From assembly GCA_028290305.1 (NCBI GenBank), contig JAQGKC010000191.1, positions 1 to 26,906 on the forward strand: DNA of 26,906 nt, given 5' to 3'. Below, in pieces: positions 7,181-14,358 of this stretch. Position 1 is the first letter of the stretch. Each line of letters starts with the position of its first letter. This stretch comes from Bradyrhizobium sp. GTDB lineage: Bacteria; Pseudomonadota; Alphaproteobacteria; Rhizobiales; Xanthobacteraceae. Below the pieces are notes generated by a model that ran no database searches, was not told the origin of the DNA, and was given only the letters and a program-made list of their open reading frames with translations. The position numbers and the translations under genes were made by a program.

Positions 7181-7948
7181 ATGCCCCTTCTCCAAGATCA
7201 TATCGCCGTCGTCACCGGTTCAGGCTCGGGGATCGGGCGCGCAATCGCGATTGGCTATGCCCGCGAAGGCGCCCGCGTCGTGCTGCTCGACATGAACGAG
7301 AAGGCAGCGGCCGAAGCCGCGCAGGAAATTCGCGGTTCCGGCGGCAAGGCGGACAGCTTCAAACTCGACGTCACCGATCGCGCGGCCTGCAACGCCGTCG
7401 CCGCTGACATCGCCGGTCAAATCGGCCAGGTCTCCATCCTCGCCAACAATGCCGGCATCGCCCGCCGCAACGGCATGACCGGCGCTGCGGAGGCCGTGAT
7501 CAAGGATTGGGAAGACATCATCGCGATCAATCTCACCGGCGTCTTCAATGTAACGCACGCTTTTCTCGCACCCTTGCGCGCCAGCAAGGGGCGCATCGTC
7601 AATATCGCCTCGATCCAGTCGTTCGTTCATGTGCGCCAGCCGAGTTCACCCGCTTATACGGCCTCGAAGCACGGCGTGCTCGGCTTCACCCGGGCGCTAT
7701 CAGCCGAACTCGGCAAGGACGGCGTGCGCGTCAATGCCATCGGCCCGGGCTTCATCGAGACGCCGCTGAACGCGGGAACCCGCGCCAACAACCCGGAAGC
7801 GGTGAAGATGTTCATCGATCACACCCCGCTCGGCCGGGCCGGAAAGCCCGAGGACATCGTGGGGCCGGCGATTTTCCTCGCGTCCGATCTCTCAAGCTAC
7901 GTCACCGGCTCGATTGTGATGGCGGACGGCGGATATCGGGCGATTTAG
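7181..7948 (+). CDS. SDR family oxidoreductase
   Basis: This 255-residue protein is a classical short-chain dehydrogenase/reductase using NAD(H) or NADP(H). The cofactor motif TGSGSGIG is at residues 12-19, NNAG at 89-92, the catalytic serine at S144 (NIASIQS), and the YxxxK pair at Y159 and K163. The end of the second strand reads VVLLDMNEK; the aspartate there (D37) favours NAD over NADP. The C terminus has the usual GPGFIETPL, GKPEDI and VMADGGY elements. The ATG at 7181 has AGAGGA at 7167-7172. The substrate cannot be deduced. The nearby P450 (8604) might share a pathway, but it lies beyond an HTH gene and repeats. Confidence 0.92.
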   Translation: MPLLQDHIAVVTGSGSGIGRAIAIGYAREGARVVLLDMNEKAAAEAAQEIRGSGGKADSFKLDVTDRAACNAVAADIAGQIGQVSILANNAGIARRNGMTGAAEAVIKDWEDIIAINLTGVFNVTHAFLAPLRASKGRIVNIASIQSFVHVRQPSSPAYTASKHGVLGFTRALSAELGKDGVRVNAIGPGFIETPLNAGTRANNPEAVKMFIDHTPLGRAGKPEDIVGPAIFLASDLSSYVTGSIVMADGGYRAI

Positions 7949-7974
7949 TGGCGTACACAGGGCATTTCGCTTCG

Positions 7975-8000
7975 TTAAGTGCGCGTTAAGGATTTGTTAA
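7975..8000 (+). promoter_or_regulatory. Double overlapping CtrA-type site (TTAA-N7-TTAA-N7-TTAA)
   Basis: TTAA occurs at 7975-7978, 7986-7989 and 7997-8000, each pair separated by exactly seven bases; the last is followed by C, as in the CtrA consensus TTAA-N7-TTAAC. This creates two overlapping perfect CtrA boxes on one helical face, 90 bases before the start codon of the FlbD-like gene. CtrA is the cell-cycle response regulator of alphaproteobacteria. The match is seen directly; binding is inferred. Confidence 0.7.
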
Positions 8001-8089
8001 CCGACTCCGCCCACCGTCAATTTGCTGGGGGTTGTTCATTCTCGATGTTTCCGCTCAGGGTTCGAGCGGGCGTTGTTCGGGAGGTGCTG

Positions 8090-8341
8090 ATGACCCATGA
8101 GTTCGCTGTCCCCGCGCCGGAAACTCCGGCGCCTTCGCTGGCCCCAAACCAGGTCGTGCCGTTGCTGATCGGCTCCACCGTCGGCGAGATCGAGCGGGAA
8201 CTGGTGCTGCAAACACTTGCGCGTTGCGACGGCAATCGTACCCGCGCCGCGCGTGTGCTCGGGGTGTCCGTGCGCACCCTGCGCAACAAGATCCGGCAAT
8301 ATTCGGCCGACGGAATCGATGTGCCCGTTCATACCGACTAG
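8090..8341 (+). CDS. Small Fis-type HTH regulator, FlbD/NtrC C-terminal-like
   Basis: The 83-residue protein is a proline-rich N-terminal tail (residues 1-25) followed by a Fis-type DNA-binding domain at about residues 27-75. IGSTVGEIERELVLQTLARC and NRTRAARVLGVSVRTLRNKI are the helices seen at the C terminus of NtrC-family activators, and closest in my reading to FlbD, the flagellar regulator. Receiver and AAA+ domains are absent, so it could act as an architectural factor, repressor or competitor at enhancer sites. The start is the ATG at 8090 with GGGAGG at 8079-8084; the longer open frame from 7979 runs across the CtrA-type array and is rejected. Confidence 0.85.
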   Translation: MTHEFAVPAPETPAPSLAPNQVVPLLIGSTVGEIERELVLQTLARCDGNRTRAARVLGVSVRTLRNKIRQYSADGIDVPVHTD

Positions 8342-8371
8342 AGTCTGATTTCAGTTTCGCTGAATCAGACT
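8342..8371. terminator. Inverted repeat after the HTH gene
   Basis: AGTCTGATT (8342-8350) and AATCAGACT (8363-8371) are perfect arms; the stem extends inward through TCAG/CTGA with one bulged base, leaving TTTCG as loop. It begins directly at the stop codon. The sequence resembles interspersed TCTGATT-type repeats, so it may double as a repeat and a transcript end. Confidence 0.5.
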
Positions 8372-8382
8372 GGTCACCTATT

Positions 8383-8557
8383 TTGTTCGGGCATTTCTTT
8401 TCCGAAGACCGGTTTCCACTTTGCGCTGACGCGGCCTTTCGGGCCGGGATCATGCTTGGCGTCTTCCGGTTCTGATTGAACCAGAATCGGGGCTCTGACC
8501 TGTGACTTGACGTGTTTTCTTCACGCGAACCGGTACCCACTTCGCTCGAAAACGCTA
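8383..8557. repeat. Two copies of the GAACCGGTTTCCACTT-type intergenic repeat
   Basis: Copy A (8383-8456) has the core GAAGACCGGTTTCCACTT at 8404-8421 and ends GATCATGCT; copy B (8507-8557) has GCGAACCGGTACCCACTTCG at 8525-8544 and ends AAAACGCTAT. I recognise both as the widespread alphaproteobacterial intergenic repeat around (A/G)ACCGG(T/A)(T/A)(T/C)CCACTT. Between them, TTCTG (8470-8474) and CAGAA (8482-8486) form a small palindrome. The region is non-coding and makes up most of the P450 upstream region. Confidence 0.6.
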
Positions 8558-8603
8558 TAGGGTGGCCCCAGCCGGGCGGAAAGTCCCGGATGGAGCAAAC
8601 GCC

Positions 8604-9782
8604 ATGTCCAACGCCCCGCATTTTAACGTCGATGTGCCGGCGTTCTGGGCCGATCCCTATCCGGATCTCGCGAAGATGCGCAAACAAGCGCCGATCGCGT
8701 TCGTGCCGCAGCTCGGCTCGACCATCTTCACCCGGCGCGACGACATTTTCGTCTCGGAAAAGCGCACCGACGTGTTCTCGTCGCATCAGCCGGCCGGACT
8801 GATGAATACGCTGATGGGGCACAACATGATGCGCAAGGACGGCGATGCGCATATGTCGGAACGCACCGCGATGTTTCCGTCGGTGTCGCCGCGCACGGTG
8901 CGGGACACCTGGAGCCGGCAGTTTCAGGCCCATGCCGACCGCGTCCTCGACGAGCTGGCGCCCGCCGGCCGCGCCGACCTCTGCAAGGCGTTCGCGCTGC
9001 CGCTATCGGCCGAATGCCTGAAGGACATCACCGGCCTCACCAAGATGCGCTATCAGGATATGGACGCGTGGTCGCAGGCGATGATCGACGGCATCGCCAA
9101 CTATACCGGCGATAAAGAAATAGAAGCGCGCTGCCACGCCGCCACCGCAGGGATCGATGCCGCGATCGACGACATGGTTCCGGTGGTCACGAAACATCCA
9201 AACACGTCGATCCTCAGCGTGCTGCTCGCTGCCGGCCAGCCGATCGCGAGCGTGCGCGCCAACATCAAGCTCGCGATATCGGGCGGACAGAACGAGCCGC
9301 GCGACGCGATATCGGGCACGATCTGGGCGTTGCTGACGCACCCCGACCAACTCGCGCTGGTGGCGGAAGGAAAGGCTAGATGGATCGACGTGTTCGAGGA
9401 ATATGCGCGCTGGATCGCGCCGATCGGGATGTCGCCGCGTCGGGTCGCGAAGCCATGGTCTTATGGCGGCGTCGATTTCGAACCGGAGGATCGCGTGTTC
9501 TTCATGTTCGGCTCGGCCAACCGCGACGAGGCCTGCTTCGCCAATCCTGACATTTTCAGCATCATGCGCGATACCGCGAAAAGCATCGCCTTTGGCGCCG
9601 GCCCGCATTATTGCGCCGGCGCCTTCGCCTCGCGCGCGATGGTGGCCGACGTGGCGCTGCCAAGCATCTTCAAGCAGCTCAAGGGATTGCGGCTCGATGA
9701 ATCCGAACCGGTTCGGATCGGCGGCTGGGCGTTTCGCGGGCTGCTGAATTTGCCCGTCATGTGGGACGGCGAGAAGCATTAG
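8604..9782 (+). CDS. Cytochrome P450
   Basis: The 392-residue soluble bacterial P450 (monooxygenase superfamily) has the heme-binding loop FGAGPHYCAGA at residues 330-340 with the thiolate ligand C337, and the ExxR pair E266/R269 of helix K. Helix I reads ISGGQNEPRD (residues 225-234): the usual acid-threonine pair that activates oxygen is replaced by E231-P232, so the conserved threonine is missing. This pattern occurs in a subset of P450s with altered or uncharacterised chemistry. TGGAGC at 8591-8596 precedes the ATG at 8604. No ferredoxin or ferredoxin reductase is adjacent. The substrate is unknown. Confidence 0.93.
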   Translation: MSNAPHFNVDVPAFWADPYPDLAKMRKQAPIAFVPQLGSTIFTRRDDIFVSEKRTDVFSSHQPAGLMNTLMGHNMMRKDGDAHMSERTAMFPSVSPRTVRDTWSRQFQAHADRVLDELAPAGRADLCKAFALPLSAECLKDITGLTKMRYQDMDAWSQAMIDGIANYTGDKEIEARCHAATAGIDAAIDDMVPVVTKHPNTSILSVLLAAGQPIASVRANIKLAISGGQNEPRDAISGTIWALLTHPDQLALVAEGKARWIDVFEEYARWIAPIGMSPRRVAKPWSYGGVDFEPEDRVFFMFGSANRDEACFANPDIFSIMRDTAKSIAFGAGPHYCAGAFASRAMVADVALPSIFKQLKGLRLDESEPVRIGGWAFRGLLNLPVMWDGEKH

Positions 9783-9896
9783 CCGGTTAGACCGCCGCAT
9801 ATTGATGTTGATCAAATCCGCCGGCGCCATCAGCTTAATTGCTGCCGTCATCAAACCTCTGCTAAAAAATGCGCCGAAATCATCGGGAGTGCGCAA

Positions 9897-10400
9897 GTGG
9901 CGGACGAGACAGTTACCCGGCAGGGACGGCAGGGGCCGCAGGGCGCGCCCGGACGCCCGGGCGAGCCGGGGCGACCCGGACCACAGGGTCATCCCGGACG
10001 GCCGGGGCCTGAAGGACCGCGCGGCAAACCCGGTCCGCAAGGCAAGCCCGGCCCGCAAGGCAAACGCGGGGAAGTCGGTCCGCAGGGCAAGCCTGGGGCG
10101 CAAGGCAAGCCCGGGGAAGTCGGCCCGCAGGGCAAGCCCGGCGTGAGAGGCGAAGCCGGGCCTCGCGGCGAAGCGGGGCCGCCGGGGCAATTGCCTTCGA
10201 TCGACCAGGTGATGCCGTGGCTGCACCAGATCTTCGATGCGTGGGAAGATCACCGCCGCATGCGTGAGCGCGAAGCTGCAGAACTCGAGGCTGTGGAGCT
10301 GGAAGCGCTGGCTGCCCTCAATGACGTAGAGGCCGAGGATGCGGAAGATGACGACGATCGCCGCGAGAAGAAAAAGAAGAAGCACAAGGATAAGAAGTGA
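9897..10400 (+). CDS. Collagen-like Gly-X-Y repeat protein with charged C terminus
   Basis: The 167-residue protein has a short N-terminal leader (MADETVTRQ), 29 uninterrupted Gly-X-Y triplets at residues 10-96, a short globular-looking segment ([20 protein letters not shown], about residues 98-117), a glutamate/alanine-rich helix likely to form a coiled coil, and a terminal tail of acidic then lysine-rich residues ending in [10 protein letters not shown]. Proline is frequent in the X and Y positions, and GPQGKPG-like units repeat. There is no signal peptide or membrane segment, so location is unclear. Translation starts at GTG 9897 with GGGAG at 9885-9889. Bacterial collagen-like proteins can form triple helices without hydroxyproline; the function is unknown. 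Confidence 0.88.
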   Translation: MADETVTRQGRQGPQGAPGRPGEPGRPGPQGHPGRPGPEGPRGKPGPQGKPGPQGKRGEVGPQGKPGAQGKPGEVGPQGKPGVRGEAGPRGEAGPPGQLPSIDQVMPWLHQIFDAWEDHRRMREREAAELEAVELEALAALNDVEAEDAEDDDDRREKKKKKHKDKK

Positions 10401-10412
10401 GTCTCACTTGAA

Positions 10413-10436
10413 GTGAGGCTCACCTGTAAGCCTCAC
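10413..10436. terminator. Hairpin between convergent genes
   Basis: GTGAGGCT (10413-10420) and AGCCTCAC (10429-10436) form a perfect 8-base stem with an 8-base loop. It lies between the collagen-like gene (stop at 10400) and the convergent gene ending at 10433, so it may serve both. A weaker GTGAG-TCTCAC repeat precedes it. Confidence 0.6.
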
Positions 10437-10846
10437 TTGCGCGGGCATTCCTTGTAGCCGAACCTGTCGATGATCACGGTACCCGGAATGGCGTGAAACT
10501 CCAGCGTATCCATGTAGTGGTTTTCGAGAACGTATCGGCGCAGGCGCGCATTATAGGCGCTCAACATGCGCTGCGTTGAGAATGCGTTGATGTTGCGCTG
10601 GCGGTCGTGGCCGGCATGAAACAGCAAGGTCGCGCTGCGCTCGACGCAGACGTTGCGCAAGCCCAGAAACAGCGTGCAATTCGACTGGCAATGCCCCTCG
10701 ATACGAAACAGCTCGCCGCTCGCAGTGGCCCGGTCGATTTCCGGCTGGAACTTCTCAATCCGTCCGCCCATGCCATATCCTTCCGAAGTGGCGGCAAAGG
10801 CGGCCGAAGAAATCACCACAAATATGAGGCTGGCGATAACTTTCAT
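10433..10846 (-). CDS. Exported ClpP/crotonase-like small protein
   Basis: The 137-residue product starts with a signal peptide (MKVIASLIFVVISSAAFA, cut near residue 19). The mature part resembles COG3904-type periplasmic ClpP-like proteins: GGRIEKFQPEIDRATASGELFRIEGHCQSNCTLFLG, where S54 in GHCQSNCT sits at the position of the catalytic serine, and LLFHAGHD, where H76 sits at the histidine position. It is shorter than active members and ends FGYKECPRK. Four cysteines (C52, C56, C66, C135) could form disulfides. Whether it is a protease is uncertain. The ATG at 10846 is chosen because it begins the signal peptide; a longer frame to 10870 adds MTGSTGCA. Confidence 0.72.
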   Translation of the reverse strand: MKVIASLIFVVISSAAFAATSEGYGMGGRIEKFQPEIDRATASGELFRIEGHCQSNCTLFLGLRNVCVERSATLLFHAGHDRQRNINAFSTQRMLSAYNARLRRYVLENHYMDTLEFHAIPGTVIIDRFGYKECPRK

Positions 10847-10968
10847 GGCGCACCCAGTTGAACCGGTCATTGGGCCCCTCTCCGGACGGCTGAAAAAACT
10901 CAGGTAATTATAAGCGCCGCCGCCTCACCGCACCGTGAGATGCATCACGCAAACCCGGCGAACCTCGT

Positions 10969-11235
10969 TCAGCCAAACCTCAGCCTCGACCGTTCCTTAG
11001 CCTTTTCGGCCTCGATCTCGCGATCGCGCGCCGGCGAGTGTGTGTGCAGCGATGTCAGCAGCCGCCGGGCTGAGGCGGTTACTTCCGCGACGGCGCGATC
11101 GAACGCGGCTTCATTGGCCTGCGACGGTTTGTTGAAACCCGAGAGTTTGCGCACGAACTGCAGCGCCGAGGCGTGGATTTCATCCTCGGTGGCGGGCGGT
11201 TCGAAATTGAACAGTGTCTTGATGTTGCGGCACAT
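10969..11235 (-). CDS. DUF2277 family protein
   Basis: The 88-residue protein has the full DUF2277 signature: MCRNIKTLFNFEPPATEDEI at the start, then ASALQFVRKLSGFNKPSQANE and a helical C-terminal half ending in DREIEAEKAKERSRLRFG. The family is a small soluble all-helical protein of unknown function, present in many soil bacteria. Start and length agree with the family, and AAACAAATG is the immediate start context on the minus strand. It is probably monocistronic; the next minus-strand gene is 123 bases downstream. Confidence 0.9.
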   Translation of the reverse strand: MCRNIKTLFNFEPPATEDEIHASALQFVRKLSGFNKPSQANEAAFDRAVAEVTASARRLLTSLHTHSPARDREIEAEKAKERSRLRFG

Positions 11236-11400
11236 TTGTTTTCTCCATGGCCCGGCCGGCTTGCGATTCCTGTTCCGGGCTGCTTCAACCGAGGACGGTC
11301 GGCTGGTGCAAAAACCTACATCGCGGCCTATTTTGTCATAGAATAGGTGGCGCGTTCACCCCCGTCGCCGCGCCCACGCCAACAAAAAAGCGAGTTCCCG

Positions 11401-11646
11401 ATGAGCCACGTTATATATAAGATCGTTCAGCATGACGGCGGCTGGGCCTACACCGTCGATGGCGTGTTTTCGGAAGCCTTCGCAACCCACGCCGCAGCGC
11501 TGGCTGCCGCCAAGCGTGCTGCTGCCGAGCAGCGCGTGCCCGGTCGTACCGAGGCGATCGAATACGAGACCGCCGATGGCAAATGGCACACCGAGACCGC
11601 CGCCGGCAGTGACCGTCCCGAGACCGATATCGAGGACAAGCCGTAG
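11401..11646 (+). CDS. DUF2188-like small protein
   Basis: The 81-residue protein begins MSHVIYKIVQHDGGWAYTVDGVFSEAFATHAAALAAAKRAAAEQ, which fits the DUF2188 pattern of a strand, a GGWA turn, a strand and an alanine-rich helix. The C-terminal part (EAIEYETADGKWHTE) is a further hairpin. The function is unknown. The ATG at 11401 begins the family-like sequence; an in-frame extension to 11347 has none. Only a weak GCGAG lies upstream. A CCTATT...AATAGG palindrome at 11327-11347 lies in the leader. Confidence 0.72.
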   Translation: MSHVIYKIVQHDGGWAYTVDGVFSEAFATHAAALAAAKRAAAEQRVPGRTEAIEYETADGKWHTETAAGSDRPETDIEDKP

Positions 11647-11786
11647 TATTCCCTTCGCACGATGCACGTTTCGCAAAAATTTTTGCAGGTCTCCGCGATG
11701 CTGCTCTCTCGGCGCGTTTCGCCCGGCGTGATAGGCTTGCGCCCAAGCGGCCCCGGCACGGCGGCCCGTGCCTGGGGAGAACAATC

Positions 11787-12848
11787 ATGGAATTTTCGCG
11801 TGCGGCGCTGTCAGCCGCTTTTGCGTTGACGTCTTTCGCCGCGGTCGCGGCCGATTATCCAACGCCGAAGCAAGGCGACTGGATCGCAAAGGACTTCAAA
11901 TTCCACACCGGCGAGACGATGCCGGAGCTGCGGCTGCATTACACCACCATCGGCGAGCCGACCGGCCAGCCGGTGCTGGTGCTGCACGGATCGGGCGGCT
12001 CCTCGGCAACGATGCTGACGCCAACCTTCGCGGGGGAGTTGTTCGGCCCCGGCCAGCCGCTGGACGCGTCGAAATACTACATCATCATTCCGGATGGCCT
12101 CGGCCATGGCAAATCGTCCAAGCCGTCGGACGGCATGAAGACGAGCTTCCCGAAATGTGATTACGCGGACATGGTCGATGCGCATTACCGCCTGGTCAGG
12201 GAAGGCTTGGGCGTGAAACATCTGCGGCTCGTGATCGGCAATTCGATGGGCGGCATGCATGCCTGGATCTGGGCTGTGAGATATCCTCAGATGATGGATG
12301 CGGTGGTGCCGATGGCGTCGCAGCCGACCGCGATGGCGGCGCGCAACTGGATGCTGCGGCGGATGATGCTGGAAACCATCCGTAACGATCCCGATTACAA
12401 TGGCGGCAATTACACGACGCAGCCGCGCATGATGAAATACGCCATCAATCTGTTCCAGATCGCAACCGGCGGCGGCACGCTTGGCTATCAGACGCTCGCG
12501 CCGACCACCGCGAAAGCCGACAAGATGGTCGATGACCGGTTAGCGGCGCCGGTGACCGCCGATGCCAACGACTTCGTCTATCAATGGGAAGCCTCGCACG
12601 ATTACGATCCCTCCGCCGGGATGGAGCGGATCGAGGCCACGCTGCTTGCGATCAATGCCGCCGACGATGAGCGCAATCCGCCGGAAACCGGCGTGACCGA
12701 TGCCGCGATCAAGCGCATCAGGAATGGCCGGCTCTATCTCATTCCAGCCAGCACGGAAACCCGCGGGCATCTCACGACCGGCAATGCGGCGTTCTACAAG
12801 GAGCAACTCAGGGAATTGCTGCAGACGGCGCCGCAACGCACGATGTAG
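11787..12848 (+). CDS. Exported alpha/beta hydrolase, MetX-like fold
   Basis: The 353-residue protein combines a signal peptide (MEFSRAALSAAFALTSFAAVAA) with an alpha/beta-hydrolase domain of the homoserine O-acetyltransferase (MetX) type. Visible are VLVLHGSGGSS (oxyanion region, about residues 63-73), the nucleophile elbow GNSMGG with S153, a likely acid at D293 or D294 (NAADDERNPPE), and the catalytic histidine H328 in RGHLTTG. True MetX is cytoplasmic and lacks a signal peptide, so this is probably a periplasmic esterase or acyltransferase of unknown substrate rather than a methionine enzyme. GGGGAGA at 11773-11779 precedes the ATG. It is probably a single-gene unit. Confidence 0.88.
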   Translation: MEFSRAALSAAFALTSFAAVAADYPTPKQGDWIAKDFKFHTGETMPELRLHYTTIGEPTGQPVLVLHGSGGSSATMLTPTFAGELFGPGQPLDASKYYIIIPDGLGHGKSSKPSDGMKTSFPKCDYADMVDAHYRLVREGLGVKHLRLVIGNSMGGMHAWIWAVRYPQMMDAVVPMASQPTAMAARNWMLRRMMLETIRNDPDYNGGNYTTQPRMMKYAINLFQIATGGGTLGYQTLAPTTAKADKMVDDRLAAPVTADANDFVYQWEASHDYDPSAGMERIEATLLAINAADDERNPPETGVTDAAIKRIRNGRLYLIPASTETRGHLTTGNAAFYKEQLRELLQTAPQRTM

Positions 12849-13076
12849 AGCAAGGCGTGTTGAAGTGAGCAATGTCGCACCGACGGCGCTGCTCAAGATG
12901 CATGAGAAGCTACCGCGCAAGATTTAGTTTTCGCACCGCATCAATTTGCTGCGCCGCGCATCGCTTATTTTTTCCTCATGACAGCTCACGCCTGATCGCG
13001 TTCAATCATGCGATTCGTGGCGCGTCGCAGGAGCGGCACGCAACGATGATGCGAATGCTATGCTGTGGAGGATCGC

Positions 13077-13430
13077 ATGCGACGGTTCGCGCAGATCGCC
13101 CTGCTGGCGTGCTTGGCTGCGCTGGCGAGCGCGGCACTCGCCTTCGACAACGGGCAATACGAAAACGTGCCCGCCGACATCCGCGCCTGGTTCAAGGCTG
13201 TGACTGCCCCGAACGGTGTACCCTGCTGCGACATGGCCGACGGCCATCGCACCGAATATGATTTTCGCGAAGGCGCCTATTGGGTCCCGATCGAAGGCCA
13301 TTGGATGGCGGTGCCCGAGCGCGCCATCATCCGCGACCGCGGCAATCCGGTCGGCGAAGCCGTGGTGTGGTATGTGCATCATCGCGGTGAAATCGTGATC
13401 AGCTGTTTCGTGCCGGCGGACGCGGTGTAA
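13077..13430 (+). CDS. Small secreted protein with a CC motif
   Basis: The 117-residue product has a signal peptide (MRRFAQIALLACLAALASAALA) and a compact mature domain. APNGVPCCDMADGHRTEYDF, then YWVPIEGHWMAVPERAII and a C-terminal WYVHHRGEIVISCFVPADAV give three cysteines and several histidines, which suggests a disulfide or metal site. I have seen similar small exported proteins in Bradyrhizobiaceae, but I know no function. The start is the ATG at 13077 with GGAGG at 13067-13071; a GTG at 13065 in the same frame overlaps the Shine-Dalgarno site and is less likely. Confidence 0.78.
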   Translation: MRRFAQIALLACLAALASAALAFDNGQYENVPADIRAWFKAVTAPNGVPCCDMADGHRTEYDFREGAYWVPIEGHWMAVPERAIIRDRGNPVGEAVVWYVHHRGEIVISCFVPADAV

Positions 13431-13506
13431 ATGCTCCAACGCTGTCTTTGCGAACCCGTCACACAGTGATACTTTCGCGAAAGCATCTCGCTACCGGAGA
13501 CAGCCT

Positions 13507-14112
13507 TTGACCGAACTTGCCGCCGGCGACCTCGCGTCGATTTATCCAAAGCCCTCGCCGCGCGTAATCGCGAAGGCGCGGCCGGAGATCGACAGCCACG
13601 CGAAAAATTTCATTGCGATGTCGCCGTTCTGCGTGCTGGCAACATCGGGCTCTGACGGCAGCGTCGATGCCTCGCCGCGCGGCGGCAATCCCGGTTTTGT
13701 CCATGTCGCCGGGCCGAACCGGCTTCTGATGCCCGATCGCTCCGGCAACAACCGGATCGACAGTTTTCGAAACATCGTCGAAGGCTCAGGTTTCGTACAG
13801 CTGATCTTCTTCGTGCCTGGAATCGACGAGACGCTGCGCGTTGGCGGCAAGGGAATACTATCGGCCGACCCGGACCTGATGGCGTCGATGGTGGAATTCG
13901 GCAAGCCGCCGCGCGCGGTGCTGAGCATCGACGTGCACGAGACCTATTTCCATTGCGGCAAGGCGCTGATGCGCTCGAAGCTGTGGTCGCCGGATACGCG
14001 GGTCGAACGTGCGGTCATGCCCAGCATCAGCCAGGTGATCCACGACCAGACAAATCTCGGTGAGCCGGAAAGCCAGGCCGTAGTCGAGGAGCGCTACAAA
14101 CAGCAGCTTTGA
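13507..14112 (+). CDS. PPOX-type FMN-binding family protein (MSMEG_1061-like)
   Basis: The 201-residue protein belongs to the pyridoxamine 5'-phosphate oxidase-like flavoprotein superfamily. The core at about residues 36-80 (FIAMSPFCVLATSGSDGSVDASPRGGNPGFVHV, then NRLLMPDRSGNNRIDSF) is typical of the subgroup that binds FMN or F420. It continues through LIFFVPGIDETLRVGGKG and ends with the YFHCGKALMRSKLW stretch. The reaction is unknown; members reduce or detoxify small molecules. Translation appears to start at TTG 13507, with GGAGA at 13496-13500 at proper spacing; no ATG fits better near the N terminus. Confidence 0.88.
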   Translation: MTELAAGDLASIYPKPSPRVIAKARPEIDSHAKNFIAMSPFCVLATSGSDGSVDASPRGGNPGFVHVAGPNRLLMPDRSGNNRIDSFRNIVEGSGFVQLIFFVPGIDETLRVGGKGILSADPDLMASMVEFGKPPRAVLSIDVHETYFHCGKALMRSKLWSPDTRVERAVMPSISQVIHDQTNLGEPESQAVVEERYKQQL

Positions 14113-14239
14113 GGTGAGGATCGCGGACGACGGCGGCCGTCATAGCCGTGGCGAACCCGCCGACCACAATATCGGTCCACATCAGATAACCGAAGAAAAC
14201 CGGGAGCACGACGACCATAAGCTGGCAACACCGCTTCAT
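14027..14239 (-). CDS. Possible small membrane protein (uncertain or degraded)
   Basis: Reading from the ATG at 14239 gives 70 residues with one membrane segment (CCQLMVVVLPVFFGYLMWTDIVVGG). In the same frame, without a start codon, sequence upstream to about 14358 is clearly protein-like: [20 protein letters not shown] and HELAALRSQYALLERNGR, a likely coiled coil. An intact gene would start just after the bfr stop at 14359, where a TTA codon now stands. The C-terminal 28 residues overlap the PPOX gene on the other strand and look unlike protein. I read this as a small coiled-coil/membrane protein gene that has lost its start and perhaps its end. Confidence 0.35.
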   Translation of the reverse strand: MKRCCQLMVVVLPVFFGYLMWTDIVVGGFATAMTAAVVRDPHLKAAVCSAPRLRPGFPAHRDLSGRGSPG

Positions 14240-14358
14240 CGCGCGACCGTTGCGCTCGAGCAGCGCGTACTGCGATCTCAGCGCCGCCAGTTCATGTTCA
14301 AGCTGGGCGATTTCCTCGGGCTGGGTGCTTTCCTCGGAATGAGCTATCGCGTTACGGC

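Noticed and set aside
9003..10385. 460-codon minus-strand open frame
   Set aside because: It is antisense to the P450 and collagen-like genes, whose heme loop and Gly-X-Y repeats identify the coding strand; the antisense peptide is compositionally biased.
12849..13064. Short frames in the gap after the MetX-like gene
   Set aside because: A 20-codon frame at 12865-12927 and the longer frame at 12872-13261 lack ribosome sites or family features; I see no RNA gene or clear terminator there.
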